Shown here in pieces: positions 53,397 through 62,516 of a stretch of DNA of 64,000 nucleotides. Origin of the DNA: an uncultured Psychromonas sp. (lineage in GTDB: Bacteria; Pseudomonadota; Gammaproteobacteria; Enterobacterales; Psychromonadaceae). Each line of letters begins with the position of its first letter. Position 1 is the first letter of the stretch. The notes beneath the pieces are model-generated. The model made no database searches. It was not told the origin of the DNA and saw only the letters and a list, made by a program, of their open reading frames with translations. The position numbers were made by a program, and so were the translations under genes. The stretch covers positions 97,806 through 161,805 of the forward strand of contig NZ_CANLFB010000006.1 of the NCBI RefSeq assembly GCF_947489755.1, given 5' to 3'.

Positions 53397-53749
53397 AATT
53401 TAATCCCTTAGGTAAGCTTTACTTATGGAAGAGTTAGTATAAAAACCAAGCATAAAATGGACAGAAAACCACACATTTTACGTCAGTTCATTTTTGCTTA
53501 ACCGTACCAGTTAACGTTAATAATACCAAGCACCTATTGATAAAATGATGAGTAAAATTATTGTTTGATCACTGTTATATAGCGGTTAATGTTATTGAGG
53601 TGATAGTAAGAAAGCGAGTGAATCAACAGTACTTCATAAACTAAAAATCAACACTACACTCGTTTACTAATAATCAACACTATCTGTAGTGTTGATTATT
53701 TAAATCCCGAGGAAAATATTAAGTCCTTTTTATAAAAAATATGAAAGGA
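53397..53749. other. Intergenic DNA between ABC operon and amt fusion
   Basis: About 350 nt. It holds the strong hairpin at 53669-53700 and an extra direct copy of its arm (AATCAACACTA) at 53646-53656. No gene or further repeat is seen. Confidence 0.55.
53669..53700. terminator. Perfect 14-bp hairpin after the amt fusion gene
   Basis: AATAATCAACACTA (53669-53682) and TAGTGTTGATTATT (53687-53700) flank a TCTG loop, 50 nt beyond the stop at 53750. There is no clear U-tract on the minus strand, so it could be a terminator, an RNA-stabilising hairpin or an operator for the ABC operon downstream. Confidence 0.5.
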
Positions 53750-56700
53750 TTATTTTGTAAAATATTTGGACTCGATGTCACCCGGATATAAAGGTTTAGA
53801 GAAAAAGTAACCTTGGAAAACATGACAACCATGTTCAGTTAAGAAATCTAGCTGTTCTTTATCTTCGACCCCTTCAGCAACGGTTATTATCCTTAAATTA
53901 TTTGCTAGGTTAATAATAGTTCCACAGATTTCGCCATCTTCAACTAGTGAAGCACAATCATCTATAAACGATTTATCTATTTTTAACACGTCGATTGGTA
54001 AACGTTTTAAATAATTTAAAGAAGAGTAACCCGTACCAAAATCATCAATTGATATTTTGATGTTCAATCCTTTTAGTTGCGACAGTACATCAATACAACG
54101 GTCGATATCAGTCAGTAACACGCCTTCTGTTATTTCAATTTCTAATAAATTGGCATCAATTGAATGGTCTATCAATAAACGTCGAATATAAGGAATTAAT
54201 CGCTCTGATACTAAATGCCTGCCAGAAATATTGACAGAAATAGGCACATTTTTATATCCCATTTCTTGCCACAGAACCAATTGTTTAGCTGCCTGCGTAA
54301 GCGCATATTCACCAATGTTAATGATTAAGTCTGATTCTTCTGCAATAGGAATAAACTCGATGGGAGAAATAAGCCCTTCTTTAGGGTGATGCCAACGCAT
54401 TAAGGCTTCAAAGCCTAATAAATCACCTTGATGAGTCACTTTTGGCTGATACATTAAACTAAATTGATCCGCTGAATTAATGCCGATCAACATTTCTTGC
54501 TCGTAATTAAAGTCTCTTTGTACTTTATCCGCCATATCAATTTCAAACAATTGATAATTATCTCGCCCACGTTGTTTGGCATGATACATCGCAATATCTG
54601 CATGTTGAATGAGTTGTTCGGCTTTGTACTCCTTCCCTTTTTCAGTAATAACGACGCCTAAGCTAGTTGGGATAGTTATTTTTCTGCCCGCTAATAATAA
54701 AGGGCTGCGCATTAAGGTAAGTACTTCATTCGCTTTTGAATGGGCGATTTCAATACTAAAATCCCCTGTAAATAAAACAACAAACTCATCTCCGCCCCAA
54801 CGAGCGATCGTATCGTTCGGTCCCGTCACTTCAATTAAGCGTTTGGCTACTTCACATAGCAAGTCATCTCCTGCTTGATGACCTAATGTATCGTTTATTT
54901 TTTTAAATTTATCTAAATCCATGAAAAATAAAAGTACATTTCTATTTTTATAATGGTTTGGGTCAATCGCCTTAGTTAATGAGTCCATTAAGTAGGTACG
55001 ATTATATAATCCGGTAAGGGGATCGCTATAAGCAAGCTGACGTAAATTGCTTTGTAGTTTTAATTGGCGTGTTACATCTCGAACATGCAATGTAAATTCA
55101 TTGTTATTTGAAAGACCAAAATTAGCACTGGTCACGGTTATTTCTGCTGAAAACGATGTATTACCATGACGTATTAAAGTAATGCTGTTACGTATATTAC
55201 GCAATATTCCCTCTGAACCAGAGAACTTGCACGCTAAACTATTTCTTATAATGTCTTGGTCAGATGTTTGTATAAAAAGGTCAATAAAGTTCTTACCTAT
55301 CACCTGTTGTTTAGTACAACCAAAATTTCGCTCTGCCGATGGGTTAAATTCAATAATAGTACCGGCTAAGTTAATAATTAAAATACTATCCATCGAAGAT
55401 TCTAAAATAGCGCTTTTACGTTTCTCACTGGCCCTAAAATCACTAATGGCATCATCACGCTTGGCCATCTCCTGTTTCACACGCGCAATAACTTCATTGT
55501 ACTGGCTAGCAATTTGTCCGACTTCAGTAAATGGTTCAACGGGTACAGGATCGTTAAAAGCTCCCGCTTCTTGTTGTTTATGCATACTGCTCAACAAATC
55601 AATTAACTCCGTCGAAGCATGGTGTTCTGAAACATTCGTTCCTTTAAGTTCGTCTTCAGCACTCACTCGTAATGGTACAAATCGATTAAGAATTGATAGC
55701 AGTATGTAACTCAGTGTAAAACTATAAAAACCAATACTGACCACCCCAATTAACTGCGCTTCAAACTGTCCCCAGCGAGTAAGCCCCGTTCCAAGCAAAG
55801 ATAAATCAGCAAATAAGGCGACAGCAAGCGTCCCCCAAATACCCGCTACAAGGTGTGAAGGAACAACTCCTAATGCATCATCAATTTTTAATTTTTCAAT
55901 CCAAAAAGTAGAAAAATATAACAATGCGCCTCCAACAAGACCAATAATCATTGCTTCAGCAGGCGAGACAACATGAGCATTAGCGGTGATTGAAACCAGG
56001 CCTGCAATAACCCCATTTAGTAAAAAACCAACATCAAAAAATCGTTTATAGTAGTAATGTAAAAGAGAGGAAATAATTCCCCCCCAAGAAGCTGCTAGAC
56101 AGGTATTTAGAATGATAAGCGGCACTTGTTCTGTTAATTGTAAGGTGCTTCCTCCATTAAAGCCAAACCAACCAAACCAAAGTAATAACACACCTAATAC
56201 CGACATAGGGACGTTATTACCCTTCGGTAAATAACTACCAACATCAAATCGACCAATTCTTGGACCAATAATAATAACCGCTGCTAAAGCGACATAACCA
56301 CCGACCGAATGTACAACAGTGGCCCCTGCAAAATCAACAAAGCCAAGTGATTCTAACCAACCACTATTACCCGCCTGATAGGATGATGCCCATGACCAAT
56401 GTCCAACGACTGGATAAATAACAGCAGAAAGAATACAAGCAATACATAAATAGCCAATGAAAGTCATGCGTTCAGCGACCGCGCCAGAAACTAACGTTGC
56501 AGCAGTGCCACAAAACATCATTTGAAATAAGAAGAAACTAATTTGATAAGCAGACTGGATTTCACCAAAAAAGAAAGCACTACTGCCAATAAAGCCGCCG
56601 AGGGAGTCGCCGAACATAAAAGAAAAACCAAAAATCCAAAAAATAACGGCAGCAAGTACAAAATCGGAAAGGTTTTTTGCAGCAACATTAATACTATTTT

Positions 56701-56791
56701 TACTACGAATTTTACCGCTTTCTAAACATAAAAAGCCTGCCTGCATACAAAATACCAATAAAGCACAAATCAGCAGCCAAGAAAAATCCAT
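53750..56791 (-). CDS. Ammonium-transporter-PAS-GGDEF-EAL fusion protein
   Basis: A 1013-residue membrane signalling protein. Residues 1-370 form a complete Amt/MEP/Rh channel domain (about 11 helices): FQMMFCGTAATLVSGAVAER, twin-His equivalents His161 (VVHSVGGY) and His313 (PSHLVAGIWG), and WFGFNGGS. A linker (371-455), a PAS domain (about 458-575), GGDEF (intact WGGDEF at 666-670, no I-site) and EAL (EAL 795-797; DDFGTGYSSL, VAEGVED, FQGYFFSKP) follow. It should sense or transport ammonium and adjust c-di-GMP. Related Amt fusions to kinases and GGDEF/EAL are known. Monocistronic. Confidence 0.94.
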   Translation of the reverse strand: MDFSWLLICALLVFCMQAGFLCLESGKIRSKNSINVAAKNLSDFVLAAVIFWIFGFSFMFGDSLGGFIGSSAFFFGEIQSAYQISFFLFQMMFCGTAATLVSGAVAERMTFIGYLCIACILSAVIYPVVGHWSWASSYQAGNSGWLESLGFVDFAGATVVHSVGGYVALAAVIIIGPRIGRFDVGSYLPKGNNVPMSVLGVLLLWFGWFGFNGGSTLQLTEQVPLIILNTCLAASWGGIISSLLHYYYKRFFDVGFLLNGVIAGLVSITANAHVVSPAEAMIIGLVGGALLYFSTFWIEKLKIDDALGVVPSHLVAGIWGTLAVALFADLSLLGTGLTRWGQFEAQLIGVVSIGFYSFTLSYILLSILNRFVPLRVSAEDELKGTNVSEHHASTELIDLLSSMHKQQEAGAFNDPVPVEPFTEVGQIASQYNEVIARVKQEMAKRDDAISDFRASEKRKSAILESSMDSILIINLAGTIIEFNPSAERNFGCTKQQVIGKNFIDLFIQTSDQDIIRNSLACKFSGSEGILRNIRNSITLIRHGNTSFSAEITVTSANFGLSNNNEFTLHVRDVTRQLKLQSNLRQLAYSDPLTGLYNRTYLMDSLTKAIDPNHYKNRNVLLFFMDLDKFKKINDTLGHQAGDDLLCEVAKRLIEVTGPNDTIARWGGDEFVVLFTGDFSIEIAHSKANEVLTLMRSPLLLAGRKITIPTSLGVVITEKGKEYKAEQLIQHADIAMYHAKQRGRDNYQLFEIDMADKVQRDFNYEQEMLIGINSADQFSLMYQPKVTHQGDLLGFEALMRWHHPKEGLISPIEFIPIAEESDLIINIGEYALTQAAKQLVLWQEMGYKNVPISVNISGRHLVSERLIPYIRRLLIDHSIDANLLEIEITEGVLLTDIDRCIDVLSQLKGLNIKISIDDFGTGYSSLNYLKRLPIDVLKIDKSFIDDCASLVEDGEICGTIINLANNLRIITVAEGVEDKEQLDFLTEHGCHVFQGYFFSKPLYPGDIESKYFTK

Positions 56792-57386
56792 TTTCTATAA
56801 TCCTTTTAAATAAGAAGTAAATTAATGTAGGTTTTATTCGCTGATAAATGTCGATGTTATTTGATGATACGTTTCAAATTCATATATCTAGACAAGAAGA
56901 GAATCAGATTAAGTGCAGCTGATTAACTGACAAAGCGATGTTTGTTAAATATCAATCGATATCATCATAATACCCAATTTTAATTATAAATATATAATTT
57001 TAAATAATTATAAATATAGTTTTCAATGATTTATTAGTATAAGTCACTCATCAACAGATATTAAATAGAGTCCTCAGTAGTATTAAGGAGCAAGGTTTAA
57101 ATCGCATTCATTTTCATATTGGCGATCTAGATTTGATTCAGCGACCGTTGAGTTAATGACGAACAAGAGCCTTTTAAAGATACCGGTACTAAATACGCGC
57201 TATAAACGGAGGAAAGATGTCCTTTAGTTTATTTGCTTTACACAAAATTCTGCAAGCTAAAACAGGACTCGCAGAGCTCCTCCGCTCATAATACTAGGCA
57301 GTGTCTGATTAGATATATGCCTCTAAGTCAAAAATAACACACTAAAACCTTCCCGCTTTCTGCAATTATTATCAGCCTTTGACTTT
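56792..57386. other. Repeat-rich intergenic DNA
   Basis: About 600 nt. The first half is AT-rich and probably includes the amt-fusion promoter. From about 57250 it holds a diverged partial unit (CTGCAAGCTAAAACAGG, CTCCGCTCATAATACTAGGC) of the 245-bp repeat that follows; its CGCTCATAA..ACTA core also recalls the composite repeat family. A 24-codon frame with GGAGG at 57217 (MSFSLFALHKILQ) runs into this repeat and is not called. Confidence 0.5.
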
Positions 57387-57931
57387 GGGGCGCTGACTTC
57401 AGCCTGCAGGGATTCTGGTGTTAAGGTTTATGCTTTTGATTATGTATTAACTGTTATTAATTGAAATATCTCTCTTAGCAATCAACACAAAAAAGATCTG
57501 CAAGCTAAAGCGTGCGCCCCAAATAAAACTCGCAGAGATCCTCCGCTCATAACACTAGGCAGCGCCTAATTCGCCATGTGTCGCGAGGTCAAAAGATAAC
57601 TCCTTTATGCTTCGAGGCTAGTATTTATTATGGGGCGCTGGCTTCAGCCTGCAGGGTTTCTGGTGTTAAGGTTTATGCTTTTGATTATGTATTAACTGTT
57701 ATTAATTGAAATATCTCTCTTAGCAATCAACACAAAAAAGATCTGCAAGCTAAAGCGTGCGCCCCAAATAAAACTCGCAGAGATCCTCCACTCATAACAC
57801 TAGGCAGCGCCTAATTCGCCATGTGTCGCGAGGTCAAAAGATAACTCCTTTATGCTTCGAGGCTAGTATTTGTTATGGGGCGCTGGCTTCAGCCTGCAGG
57901 GTTTCTGGTGTTAAGGTTTATGCTTTTGATT
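57387..57931 (+). repeat. 245-bp tandem direct repeat with REP-like inverted cores, 2.2 copies
   Basis: GGGGCGCTG(A/G)CTTCAGCCTG begins units at 57387, 57632 and 57877 (exact 245-bp spacing); the third unit ends near 57931. Each unit also contains CTGCAAGCTAAAGCGTGCGC followed by CCC, an inverted match to the unit start, so each junction can fold into long hairpins. Units 1 and 2 are nearly identical, indicating recent duplication. Noncoding. Confidence 0.92.
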
Positions 57932-57994
57932 GTTAGTAATAAGATTTTTCACGTTGATAGCTAGATAAACCTTCAGAATCACAAATTTCAGGCA

Positions 57995-58021
57995 CAAAAA
58001 AAGAGCCCTTAGGCTCTTTTT
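57995..58021 (-). terminator. Intrinsic terminator of rpsO
   Basis: AAAAAGAGCC and GGCTCTTTTT pair with a short CTTA loop, 22 nt past the rpsO stop, with A-runs on the plus strand as the U-tract. It shows rpsO ends here rather than reading into a downstream pnp. Confidence 0.9.
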
Positions 58022-58042
58022 GGAATTAAGTTTAACTTCGAA

Positions 58043-58312
58043 TTAACGACGTAGACCTAATTCTGCGATTAATGCTGTGTAAGCAGCAACATCTTTACGC
58101 TTTAAGTAGTCAAGTAATTTACGACGTTGACTAACCATGCGTAGAAGACCACGACGGCTGTGGTGATCATGGATGTGCTCTTTGAAATGGCCTTGAAGGT
58201 GGTTGATTTGTACTGTGTACAATGCAACTTGAACTTCAGATGAACCAGTATCGCCTTCTGAACGACCAAATTTTGCTACAATCTCAGCTTTCTGTTCTGC
58301 ACTTAGTGACAT
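58043..58312 (-). CDS. rpsO: 30S ribosomal protein S15
   Basis: Small-subunit protein binding the 16S rRNA central domain. The 89 residues equal the universal length. Motifs [20 protein letters not shown] and [20 protein letters not shown] are diagnostic. In relatives it is followed immediately by pnp; here a terminator and about 11 kb intervene before pnp on the same strand. The 5' leader (58313 onward) may still carry the S15 autoregulatory structure, but I could not assign a pseudoknot. Confidence 0.98.
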   Translation of the reverse strand: MSLSAEQKAEIVAKFGRSEGDTGSSEVQVALYTVQINHLQGHFKEHIHDHHSRRGLLRMVSQRRKLLDYLKRKDVAAYTALIAELGLRR

Positions 58313-58735
58313 AACGTACTCCGATATTTTGTGGTTATGTGAATAACCTATTTTAAGTATTACTGCCGATCACTAATTCAGCAGTAAAGTGAAGGCCGAA
58401 GTTTACGGACTTTTTGATTGCTGTGCAACTATAAAAGACGCTTATTTACGGTCATTTTGATAGAAACTGCGAGAGGTTCTTTTATTCACTTATTTTAACT
58501 TCAATTCTGGATAAGCAAACCGATTTAACGCCGCTATTCCCAAGAATTTCTGCGTTAAATCACCTATCAATAAGCCGTTCTTACTTCAATAATATGTCGT
58601 CTACTTTCAGTCAATATTAATGATATTTTTTGCCTTGCCCTTTCTCTAATAGATAAATGAACAGATAAACTAAACATTAAACAGCACAAAAATATAATAC
58701 GATTAGTAGACGACTAATCTCACTTAAACAAGCGA
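58313..58735. other. Intergenic DNA upstream of rpsO
   Basis: About 420 nt. The rpsO leader and promoter lie at about 58313-58450. A half copy of the palindromic element family occupies 58497-58592. No gene; truB and rbfA, the usual upstream neighbours of rpsO, are absent. Confidence 0.6.
58497..58592 (-). repeat. Short palindromic mobile-like element, copy 4 (truncated half)
   Basis: AACTTCAATTCTGGATAAGC, then CCGCTATT, TTTCTGCGTTAAAT and TTACTTCAATAAT are the reverse complement of the right half of copy 3 (22740-22822). The other half is missing. Confidence 0.8.
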
Positions 58736-61150
58736 TTACCTTAACGGTTTCAGCAATTCTTTAATCACTGAAATCAAACTAACAAACACCACTAACACAG
58801 CTAACAATGGTAATACTAACCACATTGTAGGATGTAATTGTGTTGGTAATTCAAATCCCCAGGTCATCAAACTAAACAGGATTATTTCAGCCGCAATCGC
58901 AGCAACCAACCCAGCACTAATCGCTAATAAACCATATTCAGCCCATAGCGTATTACTGATACGTTTTTTACTCGCCCCTAAAGTTCGGTATAACGTAATT
59001 TCTCTTTTTCGTTCACTCAAACTTAAGCGTAATAATGTAAATATCAATAATATTCCAGCTAATACGCCTAACCCAGCGAGGCCTGTTAATGAAAATGTGA
59101 TTTGCTTTAATAGCCCTTGTATTTTATTGGCCATCGTTCGCAGATCTAACAATGTCACTGTCGGGTATTCACGCGCGATTTGATTCACCAAAGGTGTTTG
59201 ATCCGTTTCAGCTCTAAAGCTCACCATCCAAGTTGCTGGTAAATCTGCAACAACATCCTCACTAAAGATGAAAACAAAGTTAGGTTTTAAGCTTTGCCAT
59301 TCAACGGCACGGATTGAGTTTACGGTAGCACTAAAGATTTGGCTGTTTACTTCAAAAGTCAGTTGGTCGCCTAAAGTAATGCCTAATTCACTAGCCACTT
59401 CTTGTTCTATTGAAACAGTTTTTTCCCCTGTCCACTCACCAGCAACGACTTCATTATAAACAGGCAGCTCTTTAGCCCAAGTAAAGTTAATTTCACGCTT
59501 AAGAATACGTATTTCTTCGTTTTGATACGCTTCGCTTTCAATGGTATTTTGATCATTGATTGCGGTAATACGACCACGAATAATAGCAAATGCATCACTA
59601 CGAGGAAGTTCAAGTGTATCAACTTGCTTTAAATACCCTTCTTGTTGCTCTGGGCTAATATTAATTGCAAAAACGTTAGGTGCATCTGGCGCTAATGTTT
59701 GTTGCCAGTCCCCTAATAAATCACTCTTAATCAACCAGATCAATGCCACTAACATTAATGAACCAGCCAAAGCAGATAGTTGCATCATGCTGTTTCTAGG
59801 TGAGCGATTAATACGGCTTAACGCTAAACTAAATGCGGCACTCCATTTCAGTTTGGCTAATAGCTTTAACAATCCGTAACTCAAACCTGCGAGTAAAACG
59901 AATAAGACTAATAAACCAATTAAGACCATCCACACTAATTTGTTGGTGCCATAAAAAGTGATTAAGGCGGTGATTGGCAATAGTAATAACCACCAGCTAG
60001 TTTTTGAATATTGCGTTTCTCGTTTTTGAATCACATTAATGGCAGGTGCATCGAGCAAACGAGTCAACGGTATCAGCAGCGCAGGTAAACCGATACAAAG
60101 CGCCACACCTATCGCAAACAAGAAAGGTTGAACACCAACACTCGGTAACTCTTTTGGCAGAATATCAACAAGTGGGATTCGTAATAGATACTCTAATAAC
60201 AAACCTAATGAACTACCTGCTACAAAAGCGACCACAAACATAATTAATACTTGTGTGCTTAACCATAAACGCAACCATGCTCTACTTGCCCCCATGCTTT
60301 TCAGCATAGAGACGGTTTCACTACGATTACGCGCGTAATGTAAGCACGTCAGTATCAAGGTCACTGCCGCCATCAATATCACCATCAAAATAGTTAATGA
60401 TAGATATTGTTTTGCTTTGTCCATTAGACGAGCTGCACGGCTTTCTTTATTCTGATCAACCCACGATTCACCCGCTTGTAATTCATAGTTAGCTTGTAAG
60501 TTGGCTAAGGTTTGTAAATCACCATTGATGAATAAACGATACCTTACGCGGCTACCGACTTGTACCGCACCTGTTTTATCTAAATCACTGCCATGAATAA
60601 ACAGGTTAGGTATGCTGTTGAAAGGGTTATAAGCCAATTCCGGTTCATACTTAATAACGCCATTAATTTTTAATTCGGCATCACCAATAGCAATCGTATC
60701 ACCGGTATTAGCATCTAATAATGACAGTAACCTTTCTGAAACCCATAACTCTCCAGGCTTCACTTCACGTATTGGTTGACCTGTGGTACTGCGTAAATCT
60801 AACTCACCACGTAATGGATAATTACTTTCAACACTTTTCACCGTGACCAATTGCATATTAGCGTCACTAAAAGCCATGGTTTGAAAACGACTTTGAGAGG
60901 AAACGGTTAATCCCGCTTGTTCAGCCTGCTCAATTAAGGTCGTTGGAATGGGGTTGGATGAACGAAACACAAGATCTGCGGCTAATAAAGCACGGCCTTG
61001 GTTACTCATGACTTTTTCAACACGTAACGCCAATGTTGATAATGCCACGACACAGGCGATGATTAAGGTTAACGCAACCATGACTGGCCATAATTGACCG
61101 AACCAGATCTCTCGCCAGCTCCAACTTACTATCATTTTATTGGTTTTCAT
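58736..61150 (-). CDS. ybbP: YbbP-like ABC transporter permease (FtsX/MacB family)
   Basis: An 804-residue inner-membrane protein with about 10 helices and two FtsX-type permease units (about 260-400 and 690-800), separated by large periplasmic domains. The first helix follows the start ([20 protein letters not shown]). GITLGDQLTFEVNSQIF and the C-terminal LSERKREITLYRTLGASKKR are typical of the YbbP group. ATG 61150 after AGGAAAG is chosen; it overlaps the ybbA stop as ATGA. YbbAP is a predicted mechanotransmitting exporter rather than an importer; its substrate is not known with certainty. Confidence 0.93.
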   Translation of the reverse strand: MKTNKMIVSWSWREIWFGQLWPVMVALTLIIACVVALSTLALRVEKVMSNQGRALLAADLVFRSSNPIPTTLIEQAEQAGLTVSSQSRFQTMAFSDANMQLVTVKSVESNYPLRGELDLRSTTGQPIREVKPGELWVSERLLSLLDANTGDTIAIGDAELKINGVIKYEPELAYNPFNSIPNLFIHGSDLDKTGAVQVGSRVRYRLFINGDLQTLANLQANYELQAGESWVDQNKESRAARLMDKAKQYLSLTILMVILMAAVTLILTCLHYARNRSETVSMLKSMGASRAWLRLWLSTQVLIMFVVAFVAGSSLGLLLEYLLRIPLVDILPKELPSVGVQPFLFAIGVALCIGLPALLIPLTRLLDAPAINVIQKRETQYSKTSWWLLLLPITALITFYGTNKLVWMVLIGLLVLFVLLAGLSYGLLKLLAKLKWSAAFSLALSRINRSPRNSMMQLSALAGSLMLVALIWLIKSDLLGDWQQTLAPDAPNVFAINISPEQQEGYLKQVDTLELPRSDAFAIIRGRITAINDQNTIESEAYQNEEIRILKREINFTWAKELPVYNEVVAGEWTGEKTVSIEQEVASELGITLGDQLTFEVNSQIFSATVNSIRAVEWQSLKPNFVFIFSEDVVADLPATWMVSFRAETDQTPLVNQIAREYPTVTLLDLRTMANKIQGLLKQITFSLTGLAGLGVLAGILLIFTLLRLSLSERKREITLYRTLGASKKRISNTLWAEYGLLAISAGLVAAIAAEIILFSLMTWGFELPTQLHPTMWLVLPLLAVLVVFVSLISVIKELLKPLR

Positions 61151-61833
61151 GCACTTTCCTGACATTGACCATCATTAATAATCAGCGTGCGTTGGCAACG
61201 CTTAGCGAGATTTGGATCATGTGTTACTAGCACAAGAGTGGTGCCCTGCTCTTTATTCATAGCAAACAACAACTCAATCACATGCTGTGCGGTTTTTTGA
61301 TCTAAGTTACCTGTTGGTTCATCGGCAAATAAGATTTTTGGTCGTGTTACAAAGGCTCTTGCTAATGCAACTCGTTGCTGTTCACCGCCAGAAAGTTGAG
61401 TAGGTAAATGTGTTTCACGGCCGGCTAAACCCACTTCTTTTAATAAAGCTTTGGCTTTTTCGTTATTACTGTTTTCATCTTCATTACCACGTAACACCAT
61501 GGGTAAGGTGACATTTTGAAGTGCATTTAAAGAAGGGATCAACAGGAAGTTCTGAAATACAAACCCAATAGATTCACTGCGCATTTTAGCGCGTTGTTCA
61601 TCGTCCATTGTCGAAATGGTCTCTCCTAAAATTGAAATTTTTCCCGACGTTGGCTGGTCTAATCCAGCAAGTAAACTCATTAATGTTGATTTACCCGCAC
61701 CCGATGTCCCCATAATAGCAACTGATTCACCAGCATTGATGTTAAAGGAGATCCCCTTTAGGATAGATAACTCGTTATCATTACTAATAACTGATTTAGT
61801 AATGTTTTCAACACTTATAATGGATTGGCTCAT
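61147..61833 (-). CDS. ybbA: YbbA-like ABC transporter ATPase
   Basis: A 228-residue ATPase (same length as E. coli YbbA) of the LolD/MacB-type group: Walker [17 protein letters not shown]-loop FVFQNF, signature [15 protein letters not shown], Walker [13 protein letters not shown] and H-loop LVTHD. The start at 61833 ([11 protein letters not shown]) is preferred over a frame to 61893 that would run into tesA. It overlaps the ybbP start, and its own ATG overlaps the divergent tesA ATG by two bases. Confidence 0.94.
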   Translation of the reverse strand: MSQSIISVENITKSVISNDNELSILKGISFNINAGESVAIMGTSGAGKSTLMSLLAGLDQPTSGKISILGETISTMDDEQRAKMRSESIGFVFQNFLLIPSLNALQNVTLPMVLRGNEDENSNNEKAKALLKEVGLAGRETHLPTQLSGGEQQRVALARAFVTRPKILFADEPTGNLDQKTAQHVIELLFAMNKEQGTTLVLVTHDPNLAKRCQRTLIINDGQCQESA

Positions 61834-62434
61834 GATTAAACTCGTTTCCTTATTATGTACACTTTTGTTTTCATCTATCGTCAACAGTAACACGTTACTG
61901 ATTGTTGGAGATAGTTTAAGCGCAGGTTACAAAATGCCAGTAGAAAATAGCTGGCCGGTATTATTACCAGAGAAATTAAAACAACAAAATCAACAAATTA
62001 AAATAATCAACGCCAGTATTTCAGGCGATACTAGCGGTAATGGTTTGGCTCGTTTGCCAGCGTTATTAGCAAAGCATCAACCTGACTATGTGCTACTTGA
62101 ATTAGGTGCAAATGATGGTTTGCGTGGATTTTCACCCGATATCGTCAGTAACAATCTAAGTGCAATGATTGATCAAGTCAAAACAAAAAAAGCTCAACCT
62201 ATTTTAATGCAACTTAGAGTGCCAACAAACTATGGAAAACGTTATGGCGATGCGTTCTCTAATATATACCCTTCACTCAGCGAAGAGAAAAGTGTGCCTC
62301 TCATGCCATTTTTCTTGGAGTATGTCATTACCAAACCTGAATGGATGATGAGTGATGGTTTACATCCCAAAGAGATTGCACAACCATGGATCGCTGAATT
62401 TATTGCTACAGAGTTAGGAAAAATAATAAAATAG
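61832..62434 (+). CDS. tesA: Acyl-CoA thioesterase I / lysophospholipase L1 (TesA)
   Basis: Periplasmic SGNH hydrolase of 200 residues. The signal peptide [20 protein letters not shown] is followed by block I LLIVGDSLSAGY (nucleophile Ser), block II SGDTSGNG, block III ELGANDGLRG and block V SDGLHPKEIAQ (Asp/His). It hydrolyses acyl-CoA, lysophospholipids and some peptide esters in E. coli. The frame is open well upstream, but the signal peptide fixes the start at 61832, whose ATG overlaps the ybbA ATG on the other strand. The tesA/ybbA divergon is conserved in gammaproteobacteria. Confidence 0.95.
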   Translation: MIKLVSLLCTLLFSSIVNSNTLLIVGDSLSAGYKMPVENSWPVLLPEKLKQQNQQIKIINASISGDTSGNGLARLPALLAKHQPDYVLLELGANDGLRGFSPDIVSNNLSAMIDQVKTKKAQPILMQLRVPTNYGKRYGDAFSNIYPSLSEEKSVPLMPFFLEYVITKPEWMMSDGLHPKEIAQPWIAEFIATELGKIIK

Positions 62435-62516
62435 TCAGTCTTAAACTCATAAAAATATAGCGTTGACGATCAAAATGCTTTAAAAATGAATTACATTCGT
62501 TAATAGAGTTAGGATC

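Noticed and set aside
57217..57291. Short frame with GGAGG before ATG at 57217
   Set aside because: 24 codons that run straight into the noncoding repeat; the frame is not maintained between repeat units.
61616..61831. Long N-terminal extension of tesA
   Set aside because: It overlaps ybbA in antisense and would bury the signal peptide; length and family start fit 61832.
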